Source: Citrobacter braakii
Lineage (GTDB): Bacteria > Pseudomonadota > Gammaproteobacteria > Enterobacterales > Enterobacteriaceae
NCBI RefSeq assembly: GCF_002075345.1
Contig: NZ_NAEW01000001.1
Span: 744,001 to 808,000, forward strand
DNA length: 64,000 nt
Direction of reading: 5' to 3'
Part shown: positions 9,003 to 17,862 of the stretch, piece by piece
Layout of the letters: every line of letters begins with the position of its first letter
Numbering within the stretch: position 1 is the first letter of the stretch
Notes under the pieces: generated by a model
What the model was told of the DNA's origin: nothing
What the model saw: the letters and a program-made list of their open reading frames with translations, nothing else
The model's database searches: none
Made by a program: the position numbers and the translations under genes

Positions 9003-9116
9003 ACAAACTCCTTCTGCAAAAGGCTAACTTTTATCCAGTATCGGCACAGGCGTTTATATCTTTATAAAGTTTTCTTAAGTATCACAAAATAAATAGGTGA
9101 CATTGTCACAAATAGC

Positions 9117-9142
9117 AAAACCCAGCACTTTGGCTGGGTTTT
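9117..9142. terminator. Bidirectional intrinsic terminator after hdeB-like gene
   Basis: AAAACCCAGC (9117-9126) pairs with GCTGGGTTTT (9133-9142) around a 6-base loop. T tracts exist on both strands, so it can end the leftward hdeB-like transcript and protect the receptor gene. Confidence 0.8.
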
Positions 9143-9157
9143 AATAATGACTTAATC

Positions 9158-9487
9158 TTATTTGGATAATTCTTTTTTGATTTCGTCTTTTATTTTGCTT
9201 AATTCGCTCTGCGGATGTTTTTTACAAAGTTCAACGGTCAGAGGAACTGCAGTAGTCACGGTTTCGTTATAGTCTACGTAATCGCCACCCTTGAAATCTT
9301 CGTCTTCATTGAGCACCCAGAAAGCCACCGGGGCCATAGTTTGCGGGTTCAAATCAATAAACTCCTGGCAATTCATGCCTTTTGGAGTCACTTCAGTTTT
9401 AGCGTTATCAGTTGCTGCATTGACGCTGACACTGGTTAACAGCGCTGCGACCAGAATACCTGCTGTAGAAAGGGAGAATTTATTCAT
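9158..9487 (-). CDS. hdeB: HdeB-like periplasmic acid-stress chaperone
   Basis: HdeA/HdeB proteins are small periplasmic chaperones that unfold at low pH and hold denatured proteins. The 109-residue product has a signal peptide (cleavage predicted after SVNA, about residue 22), followed by the family motif MNCQEFIDLNPQTMAPVAFW and a second cysteine in VELCKKHP. These two cysteines form the family's disulfide. The sequence is nearer HdeB than HdeA, but is diverged and may be a distinct paralogue. ATG 9487 is chosen over an in-frame upstream start because GGAG precedes it and the signal peptide starts there. Unlike E. coli, no hdeA or gad acid-fitness island lies beside it. Confidence 0.85.
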   Translation of the reverse strand: MNKFSLSTAGILVAALLTSVSVNAATDNAKTEVTPKGMNCQEFIDLNPQTMAPVAFWVLNEDEDFKGGDYVDYNETVTTAVPLTVELCKKHPQSELSKIKDEIKKELSK

Positions 9488-9887
9488 TGTAGTACTCCAT
9501 TTATAATATAAATAATATCTACACTTGCGCTTCAAACCGTTAATGTAGTTCGCAAAAAATAATACCCCTAACGTCATAAGAATAAAGATTGCCACCATTG
9601 ATATGGCTGAAATTTATATTTCACATTACTGATTCTGATGTCTGGGCGTAAAACGTGCCCACAATGTGATCGTTCCGACGAAATCAGCAGATTCATACCC
9701 CTCTTCCCCTGTCGCTGCACCAAAACTGAACTACGCTGCACAAATGTTGATCATTAGTTAATGGATATGGGTTGATTTTTAACAAAAATGGTCAGCGTGC
9801 CGCTGTTACCAACATGGCACGCGTCCTGCATTGTTAATTTGCTAACAGTGACCCGTACTCTGACAAACAATTAACAGCGAGAAGGTA
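9488..9887. other. Divergent regulatory region between hdeB-like gene and RpiR-type gene
   Basis: Four hundred bases with no supported gene. It contains an inverted repeat GCGTGCC / GGCACGC (9795-9801, 9816-9822) with a nested TGTT-ACC-AACA, and a second repeat TGTTA-N6-TAACA (9832-9836, 9843-9847), about 40-95 bases before the regulator start. These are plausible operators of the adjacent RpiR-type regulator, by position only. Confidence 0.45.
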
Positions 9888-10750
9888 ATGACAGCGAAAC
9901 CGGAGTTATTTACCCGTATAGAGCAGACCTTTAGCCAACTGACGCCCAGCGAAAAGCGCGTGGCCGGGTGGCTGTTAGCCCATGCTGTGCAGATCCTGAA
10001 ACCGCGGATGGTATTGCTAAAGCGACCGGAACCAGCGGCATTACCGTTGGACGCTATCTGCGTAAACTGGGCTTTCGCAATCTGGAAGATGCAAAAGCCA
10101 GCCTGCGGGAGCTACCCGTCGTCGCCTATCAACCCTGGGGGATGAACGAGCGGTTGGACTCCTGGCACCAGCAACAAAGCCTGCCAGATCGCGCGCAGCA
10201 GTCGCTGTTACTGGAAATCGACGCCATTACCTATGTCTATCAACTCGCGCAAGGCGAAACGTTTTTACGCATAGCGCAGCGGCTGGCACATGCGGAAGCC
10301 GTGTATATCCTTGGGATCCAGTCCACCCGCGGGATCGCTAACGCCTTTTTCAGTCACCTGGAATACCTGCGGCCTAAAGTCAGCTACTCCGAAGGTCTTT
10401 CCGGCAGTTGGGTCGAGTCGCTGAATTCAGGATTCACCCAGCCTTACGTGGTGATTACCGATATGCGCGCCTATTCCGCTATCTCGCGACAATATTGCCG
10501 CGTTGCCACAGAACGCTGCATTCCGCTGGCGTTAATCACCGATGTGTGGTGCCCGTGGGCCAGAGACTATTCCATTGACTTACTTCAGGTGAAAACTGAC
10601 ACCGGACATTTCTGGGACTCACTGGCTCCGGTGAGCTGTCTGTTCAACTTATTACTCTCTGCGGTGGTGGCACAACTGGGTGACTCCCTCGCAGAACGCC
10701 TGCAAACCAATCGCCAGTTACAACAACAATTTGGTCAATTCGAACAATAA
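9888..10750 (+). pseudogene. RpiR/MurR-family transcriptional regulator, frameshifted in the HTH
   Basis: RpiR-family proteins carry an N-terminal HTH and a C-terminal SIS sugar-phosphate-binding domain. Here the N-terminus (MTAKPELFTRIEQTFSQLTP) reads in one frame from ATG 9888 to about 9993. The rest of the HTH (ETADGIAKATGTSGITVGRY) and the SIS domain (about 10200-10750) continue in another frame, without further breaks. The junction at about 9990-10000 (CAGATCCTGAAACC) looks like loss of about four bases from a codon run for QIPFET. Unless it is a sequencing error or a programmed shift, no full regulator is made. The gene ends 14 bases before ddpX, so it probably headed and controlled the ddp operon. 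Confidence 0.8.
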
Positions 10751-10764
10751 ACAGGAAACGTGCT

Positions 10765-11352
10765 ATGTCAGAAACCCCAGAACTGGTCGATCTGTCGGTG
10801 ATATTCCCGTCGCTGCATATCGATCTTAAATACGCTACGGCAGACAACATTACCGGCGCCCCTATCTACCGGGAAGCTCGTTGCCTGTTGCACACCGAGG
10901 CGGTCACTGCGCTGGCGAAAAGCATCAGTATTGCGCAACTGGCGAGCCTGAAACTTGTGGTATACGACGCGTATCGCCCGCAGCAGGCGCAGGCGGTGCT
11001 GTGGAATGCGTGTCCAGATCCTCAGTATGTTGTTGATGTGGCGATAGGATCCAATCACAGCCGCGGGACGGCCATTGACGTTACGCTAATGGACGATCGT
11101 GGCAATCTTCTCGATATGGGCGCCGGCTTTGATGAGATGCACGACCGTTCCCATGCCTGGCACCCTTCTGTTCCTCCGGCTGCGCAGCGCAACCGCCTGC
11201 TGCTCAATGCCATTATGTTCGGCGGCGGTTTTGTCGGTATCACCAGCGAGTGGTGGCATTTTGAATTACCTGATGCCGCCCGCTATCCGCTGCTTGACGA
11301 TCAGATAGATTGTTACACTGTCACACCCATAACAACACAACATTCCCTTTAA
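10765..11352 (+). CDS. ddpX: D-Ala-D-Ala dipeptidase
   Basis: DdpX is a VanX-type zinc dipeptidase that splits D-alanyl-D-alanine, a peptidoglycan breakdown product, for use as nutrient. The 195-residue protein keeps all key residues: His98 and Asp105 in SNHSRGTAID, Glu162 and His165 in SEWWHFE, and Arg71 in DAYRP. No signal peptide is seen, consistent with cytoplasmic action after uptake by DdpABCDF. ATG 10765 has AGGAAA upstream. The Salmonella homologue is called PcgL; the linked ddp transporter makes ddpX the better name. Confidence 0.93.
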   Translation: MSETPELVDLSVIFPSLHIDLKYATADNITGAPIYREARCLLHTEAVTALAKSISIAQLASLKLVVYDAYRPQQAQAVLWNACPDPQYVVDVAIGSNHSRGTAIDVTLMDDRGNLLDMGAGFDEMHDRSHAWHPSVPPAAQRNRLLLNAIMFGGGFVGITSEWWHFELPDAARYPLLDDQIDCYTVTPITTQHSL

Positions 11353-11367
11353 TTCTGGAGCCTGGTT

Positions 11368-12930
11368 ATGAAGACTACACCTGCGTTAAACGCGTTTTTT
11401 CGCCCCGCTCTGATAGCCGTTGCGCTGGCGTTTGCCCTGCCCGCTGCGCAGGCCGCCGTTCCCAAAGATATGCTGGTGATCGGCAAAGCTGCCGATCCGC
11501 AGACGCTCGATCCCGCCGTGACCATCGATAACAACGACTGGACGGTCACCTATCCCTCTTATCAGCGGCTGGTTCAGTACAAAACAGATGGCGGTAAAGG
11601 CTCCACGGAAGTTGAAGGCGATTTGGCCAGCGGCTGGAAGGCCTCTGACGACCAGAAAGAGTGGACGTTTATCCTGAAAAACGATGCCAAATTCGCCGAC
11701 GGAACGCCGGTGACGGCTGATGCGGTAAAGCAATCTTTTGAACGCTTGCTCAAAATCGGCCAGGGGCCTGCAGAAGCGTTCCCGAAAGATCTGAAGGTCG
11801 AGGCTATCGATAACAATACGGTGAAGTTTACCCTCAGCCAGCCATTTGCGCCGTTCCTGTATACGCTGGCCAATGACGGGGCCTCAATTATTAACCCGGC
11901 CGTCTTAAAAGAGCATGCCGCAGACGATGCCCGCGGATTCCTGGCGCAGAACACGGCAGGCTCCGGTCCCTTCATGCTCAAAAGCTGGCAAAAGGGACAG
12001 CAGTTGGTGCTGGTTCCTAACCCATATTATGCCGGTGCAAAACCGGCGTTTAAGCGGGTTTCGGTAAAAATCATCGGTGAAAGCGCCTCTCGCCGTCTGC
12101 AATTGTCGCGGGGTGATATCGACATTGCCGATGCGCTTCCGGTTGACCAGCTTGCCGCCTTAAAACAGGAAGGCAAAGTTAACGTGGCGGATTATCCCTC
12201 GTTGCGCGTGACCTATCTGTATCTGAATAACAGTAAAGCGCCGCTCAATCAGGTGGATTTACGCCGCGCCATCTCGTGGGCCACCGATTATAAAGGCATG
12301 GTAAACGGGATCCTGAGCGGCAACGGTAAGCAAATGCGAGGTCCGATCCCTGAAGGCATGTGGGGTTTTGACGACAAGGCCATGCAGTACAGTTTCGATG
12401 AAGCCAAAGCGAAAGCGGCGTGGGAGAAAGTTGCCACCAAACCTGACAGCCTGAGCTTCCTGTACTCGGATAATGATCCCAACTGGGAACCTATCGCGCT
12501 CGCGACCCAGGCAAGCCTTGGCAAACTGGGCATTAAGGTCAAGCTGGAAAAACTGGCGAACGCCACCATGCGTGACCGCGTGGGCAAAGGAGATTACGAC
12601 ATTGCCATTGGCAACTGGAGCCCTGATTTCGCCGATCCGTACATGTTTATGAACTACTGGTTTGAGTCAGATAAGAAAGGCTTGCCGGGTAACCGTTCAT
12701 TCTATGAAAACGGTGAGGTCGATAAGCTGCTGCGTAGCGCGCTGGCCACGACCGATCAGGTTGCCAGAACCAATGACTACCAGCAGGCGCAAACTATCGT
12801 GATTGATGAAGCCGCCTACGTCTATTTATTCCAGAAAAACTATCAGTTGGCGATGAACAAAGACGTCAAAGGATTTGTATTCAACCCCATGCTGGAACAG
12901 GTCTTCAATATCTCCACCATGAGTAAATAA
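11368..12930 (+). CDS. ddpA: Dipeptide ABC transporter, periplasmic binding protein
   Basis: The 520-residue protein belongs to the SBP_bac_5 (oligopeptide/dipeptide-binding, DppA-like) family. A signal peptide ends near PAAQAAV (about residue 27), followed by the family opening KDMLVIGKAADPQTLDPAVT. It is the substrate-capturing part of the Ddp importer, thought to deliver D-Ala-D-Ala to DdpX. It follows ddpX by 15 bases with TGGAGC upstream of ATG 11368. The order X-A-B-C-D-F is the E. coli one. In E. coli ddp genes are induced in stationary phase through RpoS; I did not identify the promoter here. Confidence 0.93.
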   Translation: MKTTPALNAFFRPALIAVALAFALPAAQAAVPKDMLVIGKAADPQTLDPAVTIDNNDWTVTYPSYQRLVQYKTDGGKGSTEVEGDLASGWKASDDQKEWTFILKNDAKFADGTPVTADAVKQSFERLLKIGQGPAEAFPKDLKVEAIDNNTVKFTLSQPFAPFLYTLANDGASIINPAVLKEHAADDARGFLAQNTAGSGPFMLKSWQKGQQLVLVPNPYYAGAKPAFKRVSVKIIGESASRRLQLSRGDIDIADALPVDQLAALKQEGKVNVADYPSLRVTYLYLNNSKAPLNQVDLRRAISWATDYKGMVNGILSGNGKQMRGPIPEGMWGFDDKAMQYSFDEAKAKAAWEKVATKPDSLSFLYSDNDPNWEPIALATQASLGKLGIKVKLEKLANATMRDRVGKGDYDIAIGNWSPDFADPYMFMNYWFESDKKGLPGNRSFYENGEVDKLLRSALATTDQVARTNDYQQAQTIVIDEAAYVYLFQKNYQLAMNKDVKGFVFNPMLEQVFNISTMSK

Positions 12931-12974
12931 GCCACGTTAATGCGGAGCCGCTCTGGCTCCGCAAGGGGAAGCTA

Positions 12975-13997
12975 ATGACGTTCTGGAGCATTTTACGCCA
13001 GCGATGCTGGGGACTTATTCTGGTGGTTATCGGTGTTTGCGTAATCACTTTTATTATTTCGCACCTGATACCTGGCGACCCCGCGCGGCTATTGGCGGGC
13101 GATCGCGCCAGTGATGAAATTGTCGAAAATATTCGCCAACAGTTGGGGCTGAACCAGCCGCTGTATGTCCAGTTTTTTCGCTATGTCAGCGACATTTTTC
13201 ACGGTGATTTAGGCACTTCTATTCGCACCGGACGTCCGGTGCTGGATGAGCTGCGCATCTTCTTCCCGGCCACCCTTGAGCTGGCTTTCTGCTCCTTGTT
13301 GCTGGCGCTGGTTATCGGTATTCCTTTGGGCATTTTATCTGCGGTCTGGCGCAACCGCTGGCTTGATCACCTCGTTCGCCTGATGGCGATCACCGGTATC
13401 TCCACGCCAGCATTCTGGCTGGGGCTGGGGGTTATCGTGCTGTTTTATGGTCATCTGCAAATTTTACCCGGCGGTGGACGTTTAGACGACTGGCTGGATC
13501 CGCCAACTCACGTCACCGGGTTCTATCTGATTGATGCACTGCTGGAAGGCAATGGCGAGGTCTTTTTCAATGCGCTTCAGCACCTGATCCTGCCATCACT
13601 GACGCTGGCCTTTGTGCACCTGGGGATCGTTGCCCGCCAGATTCGCTCCGCCATGCTGGAGCAACTGAGTGAAGATTACATTCGCACCGCTCGCGCCAGC
13701 GGGTTGCCGGGCTGGTACATCGTGTTGTGTTACGCGTTGCCAAATGCGCTTATCCCCTCGATAACCGTTCTCGGCCTGGCATTGGGCGATCTGCTCTACG
13801 GTGCGGTTCTGACTGAAACGGTCTTCGCCTGGCCGGGAATGGGCGCCTGGGTGGTGACGTCGATTCAGGCGCTCGACTTCCCGGCGGTAATGGGATTTGC
13901 CGTGGTGGTCTCTTTCGCCTATGTGCTGGTTAACCTGGTGGTGGATTTACTCTACTTGTGGATCGATCCACGAATTGGACGCGGAGACGCACAATGA
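12975..13997 (+). CDS. ddpB: Dipeptide ABC transporter permease
   Basis: This DppB-type inner-membrane permease has 340 residues and about six membrane helices, the first at about residues 10-30. The EAA loop that contacts the ATPases is visible (EDYIRTARASGLPGW). It pairs with DdpC to form the channel. ATG 12975 has AGGGGAAG upstream. The 44-base gap after ddpA contains GGAGCC...GGCTCC (about 12943-12960), a small inverted repeat that might tune expression after the abundant binding protein. It overlaps ddpC by the ATGA arrangement. Confidence 0.92.
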   Translation: MTFWSILRQRCWGLILVVIGVCVITFIISHLIPGDPARLLAGDRASDEIVENIRQQLGLNQPLYVQFFRYVSDIFHGDLGTSIRTGRPVLDELRIFFPATLELAFCSLLLALVIGIPLGILSAVWRNRWLDHLVRLMAITGISTPAFWLGLGVIVLFYGHLQILPGGGRLDDWLDPPTHVTGFYLIDALLEGNGEVFFNALQHLILPSLTLAFVHLGIVARQIRSAMLEQLSEDYIRTARASGLPGWYIVLCYALPNALIPSITVLGLALGDLLYGAVLTETVFAWPGMGAWVVTSIQALDFPAVMGFAVVVSFAYVLVNLVVDLLYLWIDPRIGRGDAQ

Positions 13998-14890
13998 TGC
14001 TCACACAAGAAACGCCAGCCGCGCCTCAGACAGCACGCCGTCGCACGGACTGGGCTAAACTGTTCTGGATGATGAAAAGCAGCCCGCTGACGCTGGTTGG
14101 CGGGGTCATCATTGTGTTGATACTGCTGCTGATGGTGCTGTCGCCGTGGATAACCCCTCACGACCCTAATGCCATCAATTTGAGTGCGCGCCTGCTGCCC
14201 CCGTCAGCCGCTCACTGGTTTGGTACCGATGAAGTCGGCCGCGATCTGTTCAGCCGCGTTCTGGTGGGTAGCCAACAATCGGTCGTTGCGGGGCTGGTCG
14301 TGGTGGGTATCGCCGGGGGATTGGGTTCGCTGCTGGGCTGTTTGTCTGGCGTAATGGGCGGACGCGCCGATGCAATTATTATGCGAATAATGGACATTAT
14401 GCTGTCCATTCCCTCGCTGGTGCTGACGATGGCGCTGGCCGCCGCGTTGGGTCCAAGCCTGTTTAACGCCATGCTGGCGATTGCTATCGTACGTATTCCG
14501 TTTTATGTGCGCCTCGCACGCGGTCAAACGTTAGTAGTGCGCCAGTTTACCTATGTGCAGGCGGCGCGGACCTACGGCGCATCACGCTGGCATCTGATTA
14601 GCTGGCACATTTTACGTAACTCTCTGCCCCCGCTAATTGTGCAAGCGTCGCTGGATATCGGCAGTGCGATCCTGATGGCCGCCACGCTCGGATTTATCGG
14701 TCTGGGCGCACAGCAGCCCAGCGCTGAATGGGGAGCGATGGTCGCAATAGGCCGTAACTATGTGCTTGATCAGTGGTGGTATTGCGCTTTCCCCGGCGCC
14801 GCCATTCTGATTACCGCCGTAGGCTTTAATCTCTTTGGCGATGGTATTCGCGATCTGCTTGACCCGAAAGCCGGAGGAAAACAGTCATGA
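13994..14890 (+). CDS. ddpC: Dipeptide ABC transporter permease
   Basis: This DppC-type permease of 298 residues equals E. coli DdpC in length. TM1 lies at about 34-56, then the conserved HWFGTDEVGRDLFSRVL region, then the EAA loop TYVQAARTYGASRWH. ATG 13994 overlaps the ddpB stop (ATGA) and homology begins exactly there (MMLTQET), so an upstream in-frame ATG at 13958 is rejected. Its stop overlaps the ddpD start in the same way, indicating tight translational coupling through the transporter genes. Confidence 0.93.
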   Translation: MMLTQETPAAPQTARRRTDWAKLFWMMKSSPLTLVGGVIIVLILLLMVLSPWITPHDPNAINLSARLLPPSAAHWFGTDEVGRDLFSRVLVGSQQSVVAGLVVVGIAGGLGSLLGCLSGVMGGRADAIIMRIMDIMLSIPSLVLTMALAAALGPSLFNAMLAIAIVRIPFYVRLARGQTLVVRQFTYVQAARTYGASRWHLISWHILRNSLPPLIVQASLDIGSAILMAATLGFIGLGAQQPSAEWGAMVAIGRNYVLDQWWYCAFPGAAILITAVGFNLFGDGIRDLLDPKAGGKQS

Positions 14891-15873
14891 CACAACCCGT
14901 GCTGGAAATCGAAGATTTGCATTTGAGTTTTCCCGGCTATAAAGCTGACGTGCATGCGCTTAACCATGTATCGCTGCATATCAACCGCGGAGAAATCGTT
15001 GGCGTGGTTGGTGAGTCCGGTTCCGGTAAGTCCGTGACGGCCATGCTCACCATGCGTCTGCTGCCGGAAGGCAGTTATCATATCCACCAGGGACGCGTTT
15101 CGCTGCTGGGGGAAGATGTGCTCAATGCCAGCGAGAAGCAAATGCGCCAATGGCGCGGCGCACGCGTAGCGATGATCTTTCAGGAACCCATGACGGCGCT
15201 GAATCCGACCCGACGCATCGGTCAGCAAATGGTGGAGGTTATCCGCCATCATCAGGCGTTAAGCCGCACGGATGCCCGTCAGAAAGCCATCGCTTTACTC
15301 CAGGAGATGCAAATCCCGGACGCGGCGGAAGTCATGAAGCGTTTCCCGTTTGAGCTTTCCGGCGGGATGCGCCAGCGCGTAATGATAGCGCTGGCCTTTT
15401 CATGTGAACCGGAGCTTATTATTGCCGATGAACCGACCACCGCTCTGGACGTCACGGTGCAACTGCAGGTGCTGCGTTTGCTGAAGTTAAAAGCGCGAGC
15501 CAGCGGGACAGCCGTGTTATTTATCAGCCATGATATGGCGGTGGTTTCACAGTTATGCGACCGGTTGTACGTCATGTATGCCGGAAGCGTGATTGAGAGT
15601 GGCCCAACGCAAACCGTTATTCAACGCCCGATGCATCCCTATTCCATTGGTCTGCTGAAATGCGCGCCGGAACACGGCGAGCCGCGCGCATTGCTGCCCG
15701 CCATTCCCGGCACCGTGCCGAACTTAACCTGCTTACCGACGGGATGCGCGTTTCGCGAGCGCTGCTTTGCCGCTGGCCCCCGTTGTGAAGAAACACCTGC
15801 GTTACGCAGTCAGGGAGGCGGGGATCAACAATCTGCCTGCTGGTATCCGCAACTGGAGACAACACATGTCTGA
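14887..15873 (+). CDS. ddpD: Dipeptide ABC transporter ATPase
   Basis: This is the 328-residue oligopeptide-type ATPase. Walker A is GESGSGKS (about residues 43-50), the signature LSGGMRQR and Walker B LIIADEPT. The C-terminal extension has the Cys-rich motif of this subfamily (CLPTGCAFRERCFAAGPRC), which in relatives binds an iron-sulfur cluster. The start overlaps ddpC (ATGA) with AGGA upstream; the stop overlaps ddpF by 8 bases. Confidence 0.93.
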   Translation: MTQPVLEIEDLHLSFPGYKADVHALNHVSLHINRGEIVGVVGESGSGKSVTAMLTMRLLPEGSYHIHQGRVSLLGEDVLNASEKQMRQWRGARVAMIFQEPMTALNPTRRIGQQMVEVIRHHQALSRTDARQKAIALLQEMQIPDAAEVMKRFPFELSGGMRQRVMIALAFSCEPELIIADEPTTALDVTVQLQVLRLLKLKARASGTAVLFISHDMAVVSQLCDRLYVMYAGSVIESGPTQTVIQRPMHPYSIGLLKCAPEHGEPRALLPAIPGTVPNLTCLPTGCAFRERCFAAGPRCEETPALRSQGGGDQQSACWYPQLETTHV

Positions 15874-16801
15874 TTTTTTACTGGCGCTGCAGAATGTTCA
15901 TGTCAACTTCCCTGCGCGTAAAAACTGGCTCGGCAAGGTAACGGAACGGGTGCATGCGCTCAATGGTCTGGATTTAGAGATCCGTCAGGGGGAAACGCTG
16001 GGGATTGTTGGCGAGTCCGGCTGTGGAAAAAGTACGCTGGCGCAACTGCTGATGGGGATGCTGAAACCCAGTCAGGGCAACTATGCACGCCGTGGTGACA
16101 AGCAGCATACCGGTATGCAAATGGTCTTTCAGGATCCCCTTTCATCGCTGGATCCGCGCTTACCGGTATGGCGGATTATCACCGAACCGGTGTGGATCCA
16201 AAAACGTCCTGCAGAACGTGAGCGCCGTATGCTTGCTGAAGATTTGGCGCGACAAGTGGGAATTCGTCCTGAATATCTCGACCGCCTGCCGCATGCGTTT
16301 TCCGGTGGACAGCGCCAGCGTATTGCCATCGCCCGGGCGTTGTCATCAGAGCCGGACGTGATTGTGCTTGATGAACCTACTTCGGCGCTGGATATCTCCG
16401 TGCAAGCACAAATTCTCAATCTGCTGGTGTCATTGCAGGCGCGCAGAAACCTGACCTACGTGCTGATCTCGCACAACGTGTCGGTGGTCCGCCATATGAG
16501 CGACCGCGTGGCGGTGATGTACCTCGGGCAAATTGTTGAGCTGGGCGATGCGCAGCAGGTACTCACGCAGCCCGCCCATCCCTACACGCGGTTATTGCTG
16601 GATTCGGTCCCTAAAACGGGAGCACCGCTGGCGGAGGATTTGGTGTTACGGAAAACCGAACTACCGGGGAACCGAACGCTGCCCCAGGGTTGTTTTTTCC
16701 GTGACAGATGCCCACTGGCGACCAGCGGCTGTGAGAAGAAACAGGCATTGCTGAAAAGTGATAGCGGTGGTGAAGTTCGCTGCTGGCGGGCGGTTGCATG
16801 A
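15866..16801 (+). CDS. ddpF: Dipeptide ABC transporter ATPase
   Basis: This is the second ATPase of the pair, 311 residues. It has Walker A GESGCGKS, signature FSGGQRQR and Walker B VIVLDEPT, plus the C-terminal Cys motif (LPQGCFFRDRCPLATSGC). ATG 15866 (MSDFLLALQNVHVNFPARK) is chosen because CTGGAG lies upstream and E. coli DdpF begins at the same point; a longer frame from 15767 would run deep into ddpD. It is the last gene of the operon, with a terminator 12 bases after the stop. Confidence 0.92.
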   Translation: MSDFLLALQNVHVNFPARKNWLGKVTERVHALNGLDLEIRQGETLGIVGESGCGKSTLAQLLMGMLKPSQGNYARRGDKQHTGMQMVFQDPLSSLDPRLPVWRIITEPVWIQKRPAERERRMLAEDLARQVGIRPEYLDRLPHAFSGGQRQRIAIARALSSEPDVIVLDEPTSALDISVQAQILNLLVSLQARRNLTYVLISHNVSVVRHMSDRVAVMYLGQIVELGDAQQVLTQPAHPYTRLLLDSVPKTGAPLAEDLVLRKTELPGNRTLPQGCFFRDRCPLATSGCEKKQALLKSDSGGEVRCWRAVA

Positions 16802-16812
16802 GCTGAGCGGTT

Positions 16813-16850
16813 GGCGTATTGCGTGAGAGTCAGGTGCAATACGCCTTTTT
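16813..16850 (+). terminator. Intrinsic terminator of the ddp operon
   Basis: GGCGTATTGC (16813-16822) pairs perfectly with GCAATACGCC (16836-16845), followed by TTTTT. Its 3' arm lies inside the last codons of the convergent LysR gene. Confidence 0.85.
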
Positions 16851-17720
16851 CAGTGAATCCACCAGCACTTCAGAAGCGGTAGATAACTTATGATGCGCCG
16901 AACGCAAAACGCCGATCCGACGCTGGATCACCGGCGTATCCAGATCGATACAGGTTGCGCCCAGCTCTGTCATTTGCGTACGGCACAATGCGGGCACGGC
17001 GCTGCCGCCCAGTCCGCTCGCCACCAGGCGACCAACCGTCACCAGTTGATGGCTCTCCAGCGCCACTTCCAGCGTATGCCCACTTTGCACCAGCTGTTCT
17101 TCCAGCATCAGGCGCACGGCGGAAGGACGTTGCAGAGTGATAAAATCCAGCGTCAGTAATTCGCGCCACGCAATACGATCCCGGCCCGCCAGTTTGCATG
17201 TCGGCGGAACAATCGCGATAAAACGATCCACGCCGAGCGGGGTGAAATGCAGATGCCCTGAAGAGTCCGGCTCAAAGGCAATGCCCATCTCCACCCGCCC
17301 TTCACTGACCATCTCAATCACTTGTTCGTTAATCACGTCATGTACCGTTACGTTGATCCCGGAGTAGGAATCACGAAACGTTTTCAGTACCGATGGAAGG
17401 ACGTTAGCGGCGAATGAGGGCATGGCGGCAATAGAAATTTTCCCGCGCTGCAGCGTAAAGCGCTGACGCATTGCCTCTTCCGTATTCTCCCAGTCCGCCA
17501 GCAGCTGTCGCCCCATGTTGAGCAGCGTTTCTCCCTCCTGCGTCAGGGTCACTTTGCGGGTGGTTCTCAACAGTAACGCCCCGCCCAGTGAATCCTCCAG
17601 TCCTTTAATCGCCAGGCTTAAAGCGGGTTGCGACATATTCAGTCTTTCACTGGCATGAGCAAAATTCAGAGTGTGAGCTACCGCTAAAAACGCGCGTAAC
17701 TGTTTGATGCTCATTCCCAT
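16830..17720 (-). CDS. LysR-family regulator divergent from the 3-hydroxybutyrate operon
   Basis: The 296-residue protein has the LysR winged HTH at residues 1-60 (AFLAVAHTLNFAHASERLNM then QPALSLAIKGLED) and a periplasmic-binding-like effector domain after about residue 90. It is transcribed away from the CoA-transferase gene, sharing a 142-base region, the standard layout for a LysR activator of the neighbouring operon. The effector is probably a ketone-body or CoA-linked intermediate, which is an inference from context. No ribosome site stands out at 17720 beyond AAAGGAATG. Confidence 0.85.
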   Translation of the reverse strand: MGMSIKQLRAFLAVAHTLNFAHASERLNMSQPALSLAIKGLEDSLGGALLLRTTRKVTLTQEGETLLNMGRQLLADWENTEEAMRQRFTLQRGKISIAAMPSFAANVLPSVLKTFRDSYSGINVTVHDVINEQVIEMVSEGRVEMGIAFEPDSSGHLHFTPLGVDRFIAIVPPTCKLAGRDRIAWRELLTLDFITLQRPSAVRLMLEEQLVQSGHTLEVALESHQLVTVGRLVASGLGGSAVPALCRTQMTELGATCIDLDTPVIQRRIGVLRSAHHKLSTASEVLVDSLKKAYCT

Positions 17721-17862
17721 TTCGCATTCCTTTAACTTGTTGAATACCTTTAATTAACATTAAATTGATAAAAAAACCCAATTAGTGAGTCACAAATTTA
17801 AAATTAACAAATCATTTTTCACCCCCAATGATGTCGGCAAGGACAACAGGAGGGGCAAGTGT
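17721..17862. promoter_or_regulatory. LysR / CoA-transferase divergent promoter region
   Basis: An AT-rich 142-base divergent region. The segment around 17748-17790 contains AATTAACATTAAATTGAT and CCCAATTAG. Dyad-like AATT elements there fit the loose T-N11-A LysR pattern, but I cannot single out one site. A strong ribosome site, AGGAGGGG (17848-17855), precedes the CoA-transferase start. Confidence 0.45.

Noticed and set aside
10715-10730. GTTACAAC core inside the RpiR-type gene resembling a reverse-oriented Ter site
   Set aside because: Only the central GTTGTAAC matches; the flanking bases (CTGG on one side, TTGT on the other) depart from the Ter consensus and it lies in coding sequence.
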